NCBI RefSeq assembly: GCF_038397775.1
Contig: NZ_CP151650.1
Location: forward strand, 3,038,001-3,102,000
Origin: Pseudomonas sp. RC10
GTDB taxonomy: Bacteria; Pseudomonadota; Gammaproteobacteria; Pseudomonadales; Pseudomonadaceae
Length of the DNA: 64,000 nt
Direction: 5' to 3'
The notes beneath the pieces were generated by a model. It did no database searches and was not told the origin of the DNA. It saw nothing but the letters and a program-made list of their open reading frames with translations. Below, piece by piece: positions 33,208-42,558 of the stretch. How positions within the stretch are numbered: position 1 is the first letter of the stretch; the number at the start of each line of letters is the position of its first letter. Made by a program: the position numbers and the translations under genes.

Positions 33208-34731
33208 ATGACATTCGACTGGAATTACATGTTTGGTTTGCTTTTCGATGCCGAGTTCTGGCGTGCGACGTGGACCGTCATCAAGCTGAGTTTCGTGACT
33301 TGGCTCGTCAGTATCGGCCTCGGATTTTTCGTGGCGCTGGCCAAGCAGTCCAAACGCCCGTTGCTCAGTGCCCCGGCCCGCGCCTACATCTGGCTGTTCC
33401 GCAGTGTGCCGCTGCTGGTGCTGCTGATCTTCGTCTACAACATCCCGCAGGCCTTTCCCGCGGCGTCAGTGGTCCTGGGCGACCCGTTCTGGGCCGGCTT
33501 GCTGGCGATGGTGATGTGTGAAACGGCATACGTGGCGGAGATTCATCGCGGCGGGTTGCTCTCGATTCACAAGGGTCAGACCGAAGCCGCACGGGCCCTC
33601 GGGCTGCGCTTTCTCGGCACCCAATGGCGGGTGGTGATTCCACAGGCATTGCGGGTCGCGTTGCCGTCGCTGGCCAATGAATACATCTCCATCGTCAAGC
33701 TCAGCTCGCTGGTGTCGGTGATCTCGTTGACCGAAATACTCATGGTCGGTCAGCGCCTGTATTCGCAGAATTTTCTGGTGATGGAAACCATGGCGGCGGT
33801 GGCGTTCTATTACGTGCTGATCGTCACCGTGTTCGACTTCCTGCTCAAGCGGCTGGAGACATACCTCGACGTCAACCAGCGCAACGTGTCCCGCGTCCCC
33901 GATGCCGCCGTGCTGGCACTCGCCACGCAGCAACGTGAAGCCGTGCAGCGACCGATCACCACGGGTTTGCAAGCTCCGGCGTTGCAGGCCAACCGGTTGC
34001 ACAAGGCCTACAACAACGTCGAAGTGCTGGGGGCGGTCAGCCTGAAGATTCAGCCCGGGGAAGTGGTGTCGGTGATCGGCCCGTCCGGTTCCGGCAAGAC
34101 CACGCTGATTCGCCTGCTCAATGGCCTCGAGCAGATCGACAACGGCGACATCCAGATCAACGGCCAGCCGTTCATTCACCTGAACAAACAGGGCGCGCAA
34201 AAGCCGCAATACGTGGAGCACGCCGAGCACCGGTTGAACATCGGCATGGTGTTCCAGAGCTTCAACCTGTTCCCGCACCTGACCGTGCTCGACAACCTGC
34301 TCATGGCGCCGCGTTACCACCGCCTGGGTCGTCTCGATGACCTCAAGCAGCAGGCCTATGCCTTGCTGCACAAAGTCGGGATGCTCGACCACGCCTGGAA
34401 ATACCCGAGCCAGTTGTCGGGCGGTCAGCAGCAACGCGTGGCGATAGCCCGGGCCTTGATGATGCGCCCGCAAATCATGCTGTTCGACGAGCCGACCTCC
34501 GCGCTCGACCCGGAAAAAGTCAACGAGGTGCTACAGGTCATCGAAGCCCTCGCCCAGGAAGGCATCACCATGGTGATTGTCACCCATGAAATGAACTTCG
34601 CCTTCAAGGTGTCCGACCGGATCGTCTTCATGGAGAAGGGCCGCGTGGTGTGCGACGACGAGCCCCAGGTGCTGCGCAACGGCCATAACCCACGTGTCGA
34701 CGCATTCCTCAAGGATGTCTCGCTGGCGTGA
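33208..34731 (+). CDS. Fused polar amino-acid ABC transporter: permease plus ATPase in one chain
   Basis: This 507-aa protein joins two normally separate subunits. Residues 1-222 are a HisM/GlnP-type permease with four to five membrane helices and the EAA loop EAARALGLRFLGTQWRVVIP (126-145). After a linker (about 223-257) comes a complete HisP/GlnQ-type ATPase: Walker A GPSGSGKT (291-298), signature LSGGQQQR (403-410) and Walker B LFDEP (425-429). The frame is continuous. A binding protein encoded at 35668-36501 supplies the substrate. A dimer of the fusion would provide a whole transporter core. Confidence 0.93.
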   Translation: MTFDWNYMFGLLFDAEFWRATWTVIKLSFVTWLVSIGLGFFVALAKQSKRPLLSAPARAYIWLFRSVPLLVLLIFVYNIPQAFPAASVVLGDPFWAGLLAMVMCETAYVAEIHRGGLLSIHKGQTEAARALGLRFLGTQWRVVIPQALRVALPSLANEYISIVKLSSLVSVISLTEILMVGQRLYSQNFLVMETMAAVAFYYVLIVTVFDFLLKRLETYLDVNQRNVSRVPDAAVLALATQQREAVQRPITTGLQAPALQANRLHKAYNNVEVLGAVSLKIQPGEVVSVIGPSGSGKTTLIRLLNGLEQIDNGDIQINGQPFIHLNKQGAQKPQYVEHAEHRLNIGMVFQSFNLFPHLTVLDNLLMAPRYHRLGRLDDLKQQAYALLHKVGMLDHAWKYPSQLSGGQQQRVAIARALMMRPQIMLFDEPTSALDPEKVNEVLQVIEALAQEGITMVIVTHEMNFAFKVSDRIVFMEKGRVVCDDEPQVLRNGHNPRVDAFLKDVSLA

Positions 34732-34767
34732 TCCCCCCATCGTCCAAATTTGAAGAAAGGTAAGCAG

Positions 34768-35640
34768 ATGATCGAGCAAGCGCAGATTGAGCAGTTCCAC
34801 CGCGACGGCGTTCTGGTGGTGGAAGGGGTCCTCTCGGCGGAGGAAGTGGCGGCGTTGCAGCACGACTTCGACCAGTGGGTGGAGGAGAGCCGCAGCCACG
34901 AGCAGGGCTGGGGCGAAACCATCGACGGCCGGGCGCGTTTCGACCTCGAAGGCGACCACCGTGCGGATCACCCGTCGCTGCGTCGGGTCAGTTCGCCCAC
35001 GGAAATTTCAGCCGCCTATTTCCAGGTCGCGCTGCAATCGCGGATGGCGCAAATCGCTGCGCAATTGATCGGTGGCAACGGCACGCGCTTTCACCACAGC
35101 AAGATCAATTCGAAGCTGCCCCACACCGCGACTCAGGTGAAGTGGCACCAGGACTTTTTGTTCACGCCCCACAGCAACGACGACATCGTCACCGCGCTGT
35201 TGATGGTCAGCGAAGTGACCCCGGAAAACGGTCCGTTGAATGTCATCCCCGGCAGCCACAAGGGGCCGCTGTGGTCCCACTGGCATGACCAGCGTTTCAC
35301 GGGTGCCGTGGACGACGAGGTCGTCGATGAGCACTGCCAGACGCCCGTGGCCTGCTTCGGCCCGGCGGGTTCCGTCTGCTTCATGCACACCCGTTTGCTG
35401 CACGCTTCAAGCCCTAACGAGACCGAACTGCCGCGCACCCTGTTCATCGGTGTTTACGCCGCTGAAGACGCGCTGCCATTCGGCGAAAACCCTCTGCCCA
35501 GTGAGCACGCCGGCCTGATGGTGGCCGGTCAGGAAAGTGGCCTCGTGCGCTCCACGGCCAACCACATGCGGTTGCCGCAGAAACCCCGTGGCGCTTCTTT
35601 TTTCGTGCAACAGGCCGGGCAAGACCGAGCCACTGCCTAA
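34768..35640 (+). CDS. Phytanoyl-CoA dioxygenase (PhyH) family Fe(II)/2-oxoglutarate oxygenase
   Basis: This 290-aa protein starts at ATG 34768 with GAAAGG upstream. The iron ligands are visible as H127 and D129 (KWHQDF) and H212 (LLHASSPN), with R223 as the likely 2-oxoglutarate ligand; NGPLNVIPGSHKGP is the usual PhyH core. Bacterial members hydroxylate amino acids, ectoine or small metabolites. Sitting between an amino-acid ABC transporter and its binding protein, it probably acts on the imported compound or a close derivative. Confidence 0.9.
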   Translation: MIEQAQIEQFHRDGVLVVEGVLSAEEVAALQHDFDQWVEESRSHEQGWGETIDGRARFDLEGDHRADHPSLRRVSSPTEISAAYFQVALQSRMAQIAAQLIGGNGTRFHHSKINSKLPHTATQVKWHQDFLFTPHSNDDIVTALLMVSEVTPENGPLNVIPGSHKGPLWSHWHDQRFTGAVDDEVVDEHCQTPVACFGPAGSVCFMHTRLLHASSPNETELPRTLFIGVYAAEDALPFGENPLPSEHAGLMVAGQESGLVRSTANHMRLPQKPRGASFFVQQAGQDRATA

Positions 35641-35667
35641 CTTCTCTTAACCTTGCGGGGATTCACC

Positions 35668-36501
35668 ATGACAGCGTTGCACCAGATTGTTCGCCCTATT
35701 GCCCTGAGCCTGGTTGGCGCAGCGGTTGCGATGACCTCGTTGGCGGCCTCGGCCTTCCAGCAGGATGGCAAGATCATTGCCGGTTCCGATGTGACATTTT
35801 TCCCGTATGAGTACATGGACAACAACCGTCCTGCCGGCTTCGACATCGAGCTGATGGATGGCTTGGGCAAGGTCATGGGGCGCAAGGTGGAAACCCTCGA
35901 CACGCGCTTCCCGAACCTGATCACGGGTCTCCAGGGCGGTCGTTTCGACGTTACCAACTCGTCGATGTACATCACCGGCGAGCGGGTGAAAGTCATCGAC
36001 ATGATCCCTTACCTGAAAAGCGGCGAGTCGATCCTGGCAGTCAAAGGCAGCGCCTATCAGCCCAAGCGTCCGGAAGACTTCTGCGGCCACAAGATCGGCT
36101 CCATGGCCGCCACCTCGTGGTTGCAGCAGATGCACAAACTCTCCGACGAGTACTGCGTGAAAAACGGCCTGCAGCCGATCGCGATCAGCGAATACGCCAC
36201 CGACCCGCAGACCACTCAAGCGATGCTCGCCCACGCCGTCGAAGCGCAAATCACCGACGCCGCCGTGGCCCGTGGCGTGGTCGACAAGCTCGGCACCCGC
36301 GTGGTGATTTCCTCCGACACCCTGATCTACCCGGTGCTCAACGGCTTCGGCGTGAAGAAGGGCAACGACCAGATCAAGACGGCGTTGGTGGATGCACTGG
36401 CCAAGTACCGCGCGACCCCGGAATACGCGGCGTTGCTGAAGAAGTACAACTTCGAAGCCCCGACCGACGAAGACATCGCGGCACTGATGCCGAAACCCTG
36501 A
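35668..36501 (+). CDS. Amino-acid ABC transporter substrate-binding protein
   Basis: This 277-aa periplasmic binding protein starts at ATG 35668 and has a signal peptide cleaved near LAASA. SBP_bac_3 features are DVTFFPYEYMDNNRPAGFDIELMDGLGKVMG, LITGLQGGRFDVTNSSMYIT and a closing YNFEAPTDEDI. It is 27 bp after the dioxygenase and serves the fused transporter at 33208-34731. Substrate specificity is not readable; polar amino acids or their derivatives are usual for this family. Confidence 0.9.
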   Translation: MTALHQIVRPIALSLVGAAVAMTSLAASAFQQDGKIIAGSDVTFFPYEYMDNNRPAGFDIELMDGLGKVMGRKVETLDTRFPNLITGLQGGRFDVTNSSMYITGERVKVIDMIPYLKSGESILAVKGSAYQPKRPEDFCGHKIGSMAATSWLQQMHKLSDEYCVKNGLQPIAISEYATDPQTTQAMLAHAVEAQITDAAVARGVVDKLGTRVVISSDTLIYPVLNGFGVKKGNDQIKTALVDALAKYRATPEYAALLKKYNFEAPTDEDIAALMPKP

Positions 36502-36562
36502 CACGAGCCTGTCGCGTGAGCCGCATCCCACGGTGCGGCCACGCCCTGTGGAGACCTGATTC

Positions 36563-37294
36563 ATGGCGTTATCACTCGAAGAGCAGGCGCGCATCGACCT
36601 GGCCGCGACCTTTCGCATCGTCGCCCACTTGGGTATGCACGAAGCGGTTGCCAACCATTTCAGCGCCGCCGTTTCGGCCGATGGCAAGCAATTCCTGATC
36701 AACCCGAAGTGGAAACACTTCTCCCGCATTCGCGCCAGCGACCTGTTGCTGCTGAACGCCGATGACCCCGCCAGCGCCGAGCATCCCGACGTCGATTCGA
36801 CCGCGTGGTCGATCCACGGACAGATTCACCAGCGCCTGCCGGAAGCCCGCGCCGTGCTGCATCTGCACCCGGTCTACACCACCGCCGTGGCTTGCCTCGC
36901 CAAGCCCCAAGTGCTGCCGATCGACCAGAACACCGCCCGCTATTTCAACCGCATCGCCGTGGACGACATGTACGGCGGCATGGCCGACACCGAAGCCGAA
37001 GGCGCACGCCTCGCCGGGCTACTCGACGGCAAACGCCGCCTGCTAATGGGCAACCACGGCGTCATGGTCATCGCCCCGAACATCGGAGAAGCATTCGACG
37101 ACATCTGGACCCTGGAACGCGCCTGCCAGATCTACGTGACAGCCCTGTCCACCGGCCAGCCGCTGCGGGTACTGTCAGATGACGTGGCGGAAAAGACGGC
37201 GAAAGGCTGGGAGAAGATTACTGATTTTTCTCGGCGGCATTTTGAAGAGATGAAAGAGCTGATGATTGAGCAGGACCGCTCGTTGTTGGATTGA
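36563..37294 (+). CDS. Class II aldolase/adducin family protein
   Basis: This 243-aa protein has ANHFSAAV, the metal-binding HLHPVYTTAV segment, QNTARYFNRIAV and GNHGVMVIAPNIGEAFDDIWTLERA, the class II aldolase/adducin fold with zinc-ligand histidines. Members cleave or decarboxylate sugar phosphates and beta-hydroxy acids; the bacterial group with this C-terminus is mostly uncharacterised. It closes the operon begun at 33208, so it may act after hydroxylation of the imported compound. Confidence 0.87.
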   Translation: MALSLEEQARIDLAATFRIVAHLGMHEAVANHFSAAVSADGKQFLINPKWKHFSRIRASDLLLLNADDPASAEHPDVDSTAWSIHGQIHQRLPEARAVLHLHPVYTTAVACLAKPQVLPIDQNTARYFNRIAVDDMYGGMADTEAEGARLAGLLDGKRRLLMGNHGVMVIAPNIGEAFDDIWTLERACQIYVTALSTGQPLRVLSDDVAEKTAKGWEKITDFSRRHFEEMKELMIEQDRSLLD

Positions 37295-37347
37295 ATCCGT
37301 GAGTGGGCGCCGGTTGCTCTTACACGGTGAACGGCGCCCAGGCGGGT

Positions 37348-37776
37348 TCAGGTGCTTGCCCCAGTGCGTTCGAAGTCTGCGTTCTCTTGCACCCGCCAGC
37401 CCTGAGCAATCCCGAACGCCACCTCAAACACAGTAAAGCCCAGCAGCAAAAAGCTCGCCCCATGGGCCACGGCATAGAGTTGCCACACGGCGAACAACCC
37501 GCGGGCCAGCGCATCGTAGAGGCCAACGATTCGGCTGGCATGTCTCAAGCGCCACAGGGACCAGACCACCACCACACTGCCGAGCAGATTGGCGAGCAGC
37601 ATGGCCGTGACGTCCAGCGTCGGTATTGGGCGATCCAGCCCCAGCGTGTCGGACATTTTCGCAAACCCCTCGAACACCCACGTCGCCGTCCAGGGCGTCA
37701 TGAAGCCTGCCGTCACCACCAAGTCATATCCGGCGCTGGCCCGGACGATCTGTTTATTGCGCTTTACGCTGACCAT
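37348..37776 (-). CDS. Four-helix inner-membrane protein, function unknown
   Basis: This 142-aa protein is started at the second ATG (37776), which has GAGG at good spacing. Four hydrophobic segments are visible (about residues 15-35, 55-78, 85-105 and 108-125). It is divergent from a MerR-type regulator at 37852 and is the likely target of it. I do not recognise a named family. Confidence 0.72.
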   Translation of the reverse strand: MVSVKRNKQIVRASAGYDLVVTAGFMTPWTATWVFEGFAKMSDTLGLDRPIPTLDVTAMLLANLLGSVVVVWSLWRLRHASRIVGLYDALARGLFAVWQLYAVAHGASFLLLGFTVFEVAFGIAQGWRVQENADFERTGAST

Positions 37777-37851
37777 CGTCATCCCTCACAGTTTGAGCCC
37801 GCAGGCTAAAGCCTGGTCCTAAGTCCAGAGTCAATACGGGCGTCGAGCATC

Positions 37852-38211
37852 ATGAGAATTGGCGAAGTGGCAGCGCTCACCGGGGTCTCGGTGGATGCGT
37901 TGCGGTTTTACGAAGAGAAGCAGTTGATCAAGCCACAACGGACGGCCAACGGTTATCGGCTGTACCCCGAGCAGACCGTGCAGTTGGTGGGGTATATCAA
38001 GCTGGCGCAGCAGTTGGGGTTTTCACTGGCAGAGATTGGTGAAAATTTGCCGCTCTTGTGGAACAGCGAGGCGGTGTCGGCGCAGGTGCTGGCGCAGCTG
38101 TTCGCCGAAAAGATCGCAGTGCTGGACGCTAGGATCGCGCAGATGAGCGTGTTGCGCGGGTTGTTGGTGGAACGGGCAGGGCAGGTGTGTCCGTTGTTGG
38201 CGTCGAACTGA
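37852..38211 (+). CDS. MerR-family transcriptional regulator
   Basis: This 119-aa protein begins MRIGEVAALTGVSVDALRFYEEKQLI, the MerR winged helix, then YRLYPEQTVQLVGYIKLAQQLGFSLAEIGE and a dimerisation helix. There is one Cys near the end (RAGQVCPLL), so no full metal-binding pattern. It is divergent from the membrane protein gene with 75 bp between starts, where a MerR operator would be expected. Confidence 0.9.
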   Translation: MRIGEVAALTGVSVDALRFYEEKQLIKPQRTANGYRLYPEQTVQLVGYIKLAQQLGFSLAEIGENLPLLWNSEAVSAQVLAQLFAEKIAVLDARIAQMSVLRGLLVERAGQVCPLLASN

Positions 38212-38237
38212 GAGGGTTCTTCGGCACGCCGCGAATC

Positions 38238-38329
38238 CCTGTAGAAGCGAATTCATTCGCGAAAGGATTTGGCAAGCGACACATCTGCGTCGGATGTACG
38301 GCCTTCGCGAATGAATTCGCTCCCACAGG
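38238..38329. repeat. REPIN, family A
   Basis: The left arm CCTGTAGAAGCGAATTCATT carries one change in the core (GAAGCG for GGAGCG) and the right arm is intact, ending GAATTCGCTCCCACAGG. It belongs to the same family as 13718-13810. Confidence 0.85.
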
Positions 38330-38370
38330 GTTATGTGGATCGTCAGGATTTTGTGAACGACGCCATGCCT

Positions 38371-38430
38371 CTGTAGCGGCACGGCTTGCCGGCGGTGGCG
38401 CACTCACGATCGCTGCCGCCGGCAAACAGG
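38371..38430. repeat. REP-like palindrome (GGCACGGCTTGCCGGCGG type)
   Basis: TTGCCGGCGG (38386-38395) and CCGCCGGCAA (38416-38425) form a perfect 10-bp inverted repeat flanked by CTGTAGCGGCACGG and AACAGG. It lies directly after the stop of the leftward dipeptidase gene, so it may also stabilise that mRNA's 3' end. A diverged relative is at 42487-42527. Confidence 0.6.
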
Positions 38431-38442
38431 ACGTTTACGGAA

Positions 38443-40182
38443 TCACAACTTCGGCAATTGCCCGATCCGTCCAAACATCTCGGTCACGATCTGCAAGTCC
38501 AACAAAAACTGCTCGGTGGTCTTGAACTCGCTGTCGGTGTGGCCGGTGTATTTGACGTCGGGGCGGGCCAGGCCGAATTGCACGCCGTTGGGCAGTTCGT
38601 GGACCGAGGTCGCGCCCGCCGAAGTGCCAAACGTGTGCGGCATGTTCAGGTTTTCACTGGCCACGGTCAGCAGCGCCTTGACCCATTCGCCTTCCGGATT
38701 GCGGTACATCGGCTCGGCAATCGACACGTCGAACGCCGGAGTGATGCGCGCTTTCTCGGTCCAGGCGTCGAGTTTTTTACCGATCTCGGCCTTGAGGCTT
38801 TCCGGCGACTTGCCCTTCGGCACGCGCAGGTTGACCGCCAGTTTGAACGCTTTGTCGTCCTGCGCCACGTAGGTCAGCGAAGCCGTCAGCGGGCCCATGA
38901 ACGCATCCGAGAAACCAACGCCCAATTTTTCGCCGAGATAATCCAGCCCCCAGTTGTCCGTCGCATAACGGGCCGCGTCGGTGATCGCGTTGTGTTTGAG
39001 CGCGACTTTGCCGTCGAGGCTGTTGAGGAAACCCAGCATCCGCGCCACCGGATTCACACCCGATTCTGGCTCCGATGAGTGCGCCGACACGCCGGTCACG
39101 GTCAGGCTGACACCCTTGCCCTCGACCTTGGTATTGATGTCGAAATTGCCGCCGTTGCGCTGCACGTAATCGACCCCGGCTCTTTGCAGCTCGGCTGCCA
39201 GCGCTTCGGGTGTGTCGGTGACGAAGGTGGCCACCGAGCGCGACGGAATCTGGTTCGTCGCCATGCCGCCGGTCATCGACGTCACCTCGGCGCCTTGACC
39301 TTCAGCGGCACGGCGAGGAAAGGTCGCCATGACCGTCCCGTAACCTTTCTCGGCGATCACCACCGGGTAGCTGCCGTCCAGCGCGAGGTTGTATTCCGGC
39401 ACCGGGTTGCGCTCGAAATAATAGGGAATCGCGTCGCCTGCGGTTTCTTCCGTGGTGTCCACCAGCAGCTTGAACGTACGGGCCAGCGGCAGCTTTTCTT
39501 CCTTGATGATCTTCATCGCGTACAGCGCCACGACGATGCCGTTCTTGTCATCCTCGGTGCCGCGGCCATACATGCGGTCGCCGATCAGCGTGACCTTGAA
39601 CGGGTCGAGGTGCGTGCCGTCTTCCAGCACCCAGTTCTCCGGGGTGACCGGCACCACGTCGGCGTGGGCGTGAATCCCGACCACGTCCTTGCCCGCACCT
39701 TCGAGGGAAATCTCGTAGACCCGGTTGTCGATGTTGCGGAAATTCAGGTGGAAGGATTCGGCGAGGCTTTTGATCTTCGCCGCGATCTCGATGAACGCGG
39801 GGTTCTCGTGCTGTGGCACGCCGTCCTGGCGAACGGTGGGGATCGCCACCAGCTCACGCAACGTCTCAGTGGCCGCCGCGCCGTATTTAACGCGGGCATA
39901 CAGGCCGAGCAAACGGTGGATCTCGTTCTGCTGTTCAGCAGTCAGGGGCTTGTTGGCGAGGAACCCAGTGATGGCGGGCGTGAGTGTGTCGGTTTTTGCG
40001 AGGTCGCTCTTGCCGACACGGTCGAGGAACTGCCTGAAATCCTTGACCGATGCATCGTTGAACGAAGAGAGAATCGCGGTGCCCTGTTGGGGAGTAAGGT
40101 TGGCGAACGCGGCAGGGCTGAACGACGAAAAACTCGCCAGCACTAGCGTGGCCGCAGCCAGGTGCTTGAGGGAAACATTCAT
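38443..40182 (-). CDS. Exported M20-family metallo-dipeptidase
   Basis: This 579-aa protein starts at ATG 40182 (MNVSLKHL), giving a signal peptide cleaved after PAAFA. Metal-site motifs of M20 peptidases are present: IHAHADVVP, GRGTEDDKNG and DTTEETAGDA, with a dimerisation insert in the middle. This is the Sapep/PepV-like dipeptidase group, longer than most cytosolic members and predicted periplasmic. It probably cleaves dipeptides for nutrition. It is monocistronic, bounded by repeats on both sides. Confidence 0.88.
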   Translation of the reverse strand: MNVSLKHLAAATLVLASFSSFSPAAFANLTPQQGTAILSSFNDASVKDFRQFLDRVGKSDLAKTDTLTPAITGFLANKPLTAEQQNEIHRLLGLYARVKYGAAATETLRELVAIPTVRQDGVPQHENPAFIEIAAKIKSLAESFHLNFRNIDNRVYEISLEGAGKDVVGIHAHADVVPVTPENWVLEDGTHLDPFKVTLIGDRMYGRGTEDDKNGIVVALYAMKIIKEEKLPLARTFKLLVDTTEETAGDAIPYYFERNPVPEYNLALDGSYPVVIAEKGYGTVMATFPRRAAEGQGAEVTSMTGGMATNQIPSRSVATFVTDTPEALAAELQRAGVDYVQRNGGNFDINTKVEGKGVSLTVTGVSAHSSEPESGVNPVARMLGFLNSLDGKVALKHNAITDAARYATDNWGLDYLGEKLGVGFSDAFMGPLTASLTYVAQDDKAFKLAVNLRVPKGKSPESLKAEIGKKLDAWTEKARITPAFDVSIAEPMYRNPEGEWVKALLTVASENLNMPHTFGTSAGATSVHELPNGVQFGLARPDVKYTGHTDSEFKTTEQFLLDLQIVTEMFGRIGQLPKL

Positions 40183-40356
40183 TGCGTAGGGCATTCCTTT
40201 GCAGGCGTTTTTGAGGGATTTCTGATCGCTTGATCAGAATGATCTGCACGCTAACAGCGCAGGGGAGGAGGGGAAACCTTTGTCAGCTGATGTGTCGCGA
40301 TGATGAGAGGAAGTGGCGCAGATTTGAAAAAAAGCACGCTATTGGTTGGGCTGCCT

Positions 40357-40449
40357 CTGTAGGAGCGAATTCATTCGCGAGGGGCCGGTACGGCCGATAC
40401 ACAAATATCGCCTGTGCTGCCGTCTCGCGAATGAATTCGCTCCTACAGG
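40357..40449. repeat. REPIN, family A
   Basis: CTGTAGGAGCGAATTCATTC and its inverted copy GAATGAATTCGCTCCTACAG flank a 50-bp centre that itself contains GGCCGGTACGGCC. It sits in the 429-bp gap 40183-40611, which otherwise holds no gene. Confidence 0.85.
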
Positions 40450-40526
40450 GAGTCCGTGTATTCAAGGGCGTGCCGGGAATAAGCGATTTCCCTGTAGCAG
40501 TCCCACCGCTGTGCGATGCGATCAAT

Positions 40527-40602
40527 CCTGTAGGAGCAGCCGGAGGTTACGACGGCCGCGAAGGCGGTGTATCAGATAGCCTGAAGCGCGCTGATACACC
40601 GC
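40527..40602. repeat. REP family B arm plus hairpin at the 3' end of proP
   Basis: A single family B arm (CCTGTAGGAGCAGCCGGAGG) runs into a perfect 12-bp inverted repeat, GCGGTGTATCAG (40564-40575) and CTGATACACCGC (40591-40602). The hairpin lies 9 bp beyond the stop of the leftward proP gene and has no T-run, so it may protect the mRNA end instead of terminating it. Confidence 0.65.
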
Positions 40603-40611
40603 AGATCTCCT

Positions 40612-42117
40612 TTACTCGTTGATCCGCGGATGCTGCTGCACCAGCTCTTTACGCTTGGCTTCCAGCTCCGCGATCTGCTGATCGAGGTCTTCGATCTTCT
40701 GTTCGATGTTGTCGTGGTAGTCCTCCAGCAGCTCCTTGGCTTCTTCAAGGTTGGAGGCTGCCGGGGCTGCGCCGCGCAGGGGTTTATTGGCGGTTTCTTT
40801 CATGGTCAGGCCGGTCACCAGACCGATGACCGCGACCACCATCAGGTAGTACGCCGGCATGTACAGGTTATTGGTGGTTTCCACCAGCCAGGCGGCGAGG
40901 GTGGGGGTGACGCCCGCGATCAGCACCGAGACGTTGAAAGCACTGGCCAGCGCGCTGTAACGGATGTGCGTGGGAAACATCGCGGGGAGGGTGGACGCCA
41001 TCACACCGATGAAGAAGTTGAGCACCACGGCGAGGATCAGCAGCCCGGCGAAAATCAGGCCGATCTTGCCGCTGATGATCAACATGAACGCTGGAATCGC
41101 CAGGATGAACAGCGCGATGCTGCCGACGATGATGAAGGGTTTGCGGCCGATCTTGTCGCTGATGAAACCGATCAGGGGCTGCACGAACAGCATGCCGACC
41201 ATGATCGCAATGATGATCAGCACACCACGGTTTTCGCTGTAGTGCAGGTTGTGGGACAGATAGCTCGGCATGTACGTCAGTAGCATGTAGTACGTAACAT
41301 TGGTCGCGACCACGATGCCGATGCAGGTCAACAGGCTACGCCAGTGCTGGACGGCGACTTCCTTGAACGAGACTTTCGGGCCGTGGGACAGGCCCTCGCG
41401 GTCACCCTGTTCGAGCTTCTCCACGTGCTGCTGGAACGCCGGGGTTTCTTCGAGGGCGTTTCGCAGGTACAGGCCGAGCATGCCCAGCGGCAGGGCGAGG
41501 AAGAACGGCAGGCGCCAGCCCCATTCCTGGAATTTGTCTTCGCCGATGACGGCGGAAATCATCACCACGATGCCCGCGCCCAGCACGAAACCGGCGATGG
41601 AACCGAAGTCCAGCCAACTGCCGAGGAAGCCGCGTTTGCGGTCGGGGGCGTACTCGGCGACGAAGATCGACGCGCCGGTGTACTCACCACCCACCGAAAA
41701 GCCTTGGGCCATTTTCGCCAGCAACAGCAGGATCGGCGCCCAGATGCCGATGGAGGCGTAAGAGGGGATCAGGCCGATGGCCGTGGTGCTGAGCGACATG
41801 ATGACGATGGTCGCGGCGAGGACTTTCTGTCGGCCGTATTTGTCACCCAGTGCGCCAAAAAACAGGCCACCCAGTGGGCGAATCAGGAAGGGCACCGAGA
41901 AGGTCGCCAGCGCGGCAACCATTTGCACGCCAGGCGAGGCGCCGGGGAAAAACACTTTGCCGAGCACGTAGGCGACGAAGCCGTACACGCCGAAGTCGAA
42001 CCATTCCATGGCGTTACCGAGGGCGGCTGCGGTGATCGCCTTACGCATCTTCGCGTCATCGACAATCGTGATGTCCTGCAGCCCAATCGGTTTGACTTTT
42101 TTCTTGCCTAATTTCAT
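40612..42117 (-). CDS. proP: ProP-type osmosensing proline/betaine:H+ symporter
   Basis: This 501-aa MHS-family transporter starts at ATG 42117 (a GTG three codons upstream is also open). It has 12 membrane helices, ALGNAMEWFDFGVYGFVAYVLG, RPLGGLFFGALGDKYGRQ and AKMAQGFSVGGEYTGA. Its long C-terminal tail NLEEAKELLEDYHDNIEQKIEDLDQQIAELEAK (about 455-490) is a heptad-rich coiled coil. Length and coiled coil match E. coli ProP (500 aa), in which the coiled coil tunes the osmotic activation threshold. It is monocistronic. Confidence 0.9.
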   Translation of the reverse strand: MKLGKKKVKPIGLQDITIVDDAKMRKAITAAALGNAMEWFDFGVYGFVAYVLGKVFFPGASPGVQMVAALATFSVPFLIRPLGGLFFGALGDKYGRQKVLAATIVIMSLSTTAIGLIPSYASIGIWAPILLLLAKMAQGFSVGGEYTGASIFVAEYAPDRKRGFLGSWLDFGSIAGFVLGAGIVVMISAVIGEDKFQEWGWRLPFFLALPLGMLGLYLRNALEETPAFQQHVEKLEQGDREGLSHGPKVSFKEVAVQHWRSLLTCIGIVVATNVTYYMLLTYMPSYLSHNLHYSENRGVLIIIAIMVGMLFVQPLIGFISDKIGRKPFIIVGSIALFILAIPAFMLIISGKIGLIFAGLLILAVVLNFFIGVMASTLPAMFPTHIRYSALASAFNVSVLIAGVTPTLAAWLVETTNNLYMPAYYLMVVAVIGLVTGLTMKETANKPLRGAAPAASNLEEAKELLEDYHDNIEQKIEDLDQQIAELEAKRKELVQQHPRINE

Positions 42118-42321
42118 ACGGGTCACTCAGTTGCGGAATCGGTCTAGCCTGCAGATGCCATCGTAGTGGTGGCACCGCTCTACCCGATCAGATACATGAG
42201 GACACGAAATAATTCAGCGAGGGGGGGGGATTTTTCGGAAAGCCGGTGGCAGGCGCCAACTCCTGTACCTGTGCTGCTACAGCGAGCCATGTTGTTCGAA
42301 ACCTTCCTCTACACCGCGCAC

Positions 42322-42435
42322 CCTGTGGGAGACGCCGGAGGTTACGACGGCAGCGATGGCGTCGGGACAGGGTTGAATGCATCCCCTGACACACCGCCTT
42401 CGCGGCCGTCGCACAGCTCCGGCTGCTCCCACGGG
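42322..42435. repeat. REPIN, family B
   Basis: CCTGTGGGAGACGCCGGAGG at the left and CCGGCTGCTCCCACGGG at the right, with inner TTACGACGG matching the other family B elements. It lies in the interval 42118-42558 between proP and the binding-protein gene, which contains no gene. Confidence 0.75.
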
Positions 42436-42486
42436 TTCGGTGTCGGCCGCAAACCGTTAGCCACTCCGCTTCCTGGAGCAGCACGG

Positions 42487-42527
42487 CTTGTCGACGGTTG
42501 CGTGTATGAAATCGCACCGTCGACAAG
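42487..42527. repeat. Inverted repeat downstream of the binding-protein gene
   Basis: CTTGTCGACGGTTGCG (42487-42502) pairs with CGCACCGTCGACAAG (42513-42527), a near-perfect 15-bp stem with one extra base, preceded by GGAGCAGCACGG. It ends about 30 bp after the leftward binding-protein stop, so it may act as a transcript-end hairpin, or be a REP derived from the type at 38371. Confidence 0.6.
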
Positions 42528-42558
42528 CGGCGCTGCGACACGACGCCCGCTCAACGCA

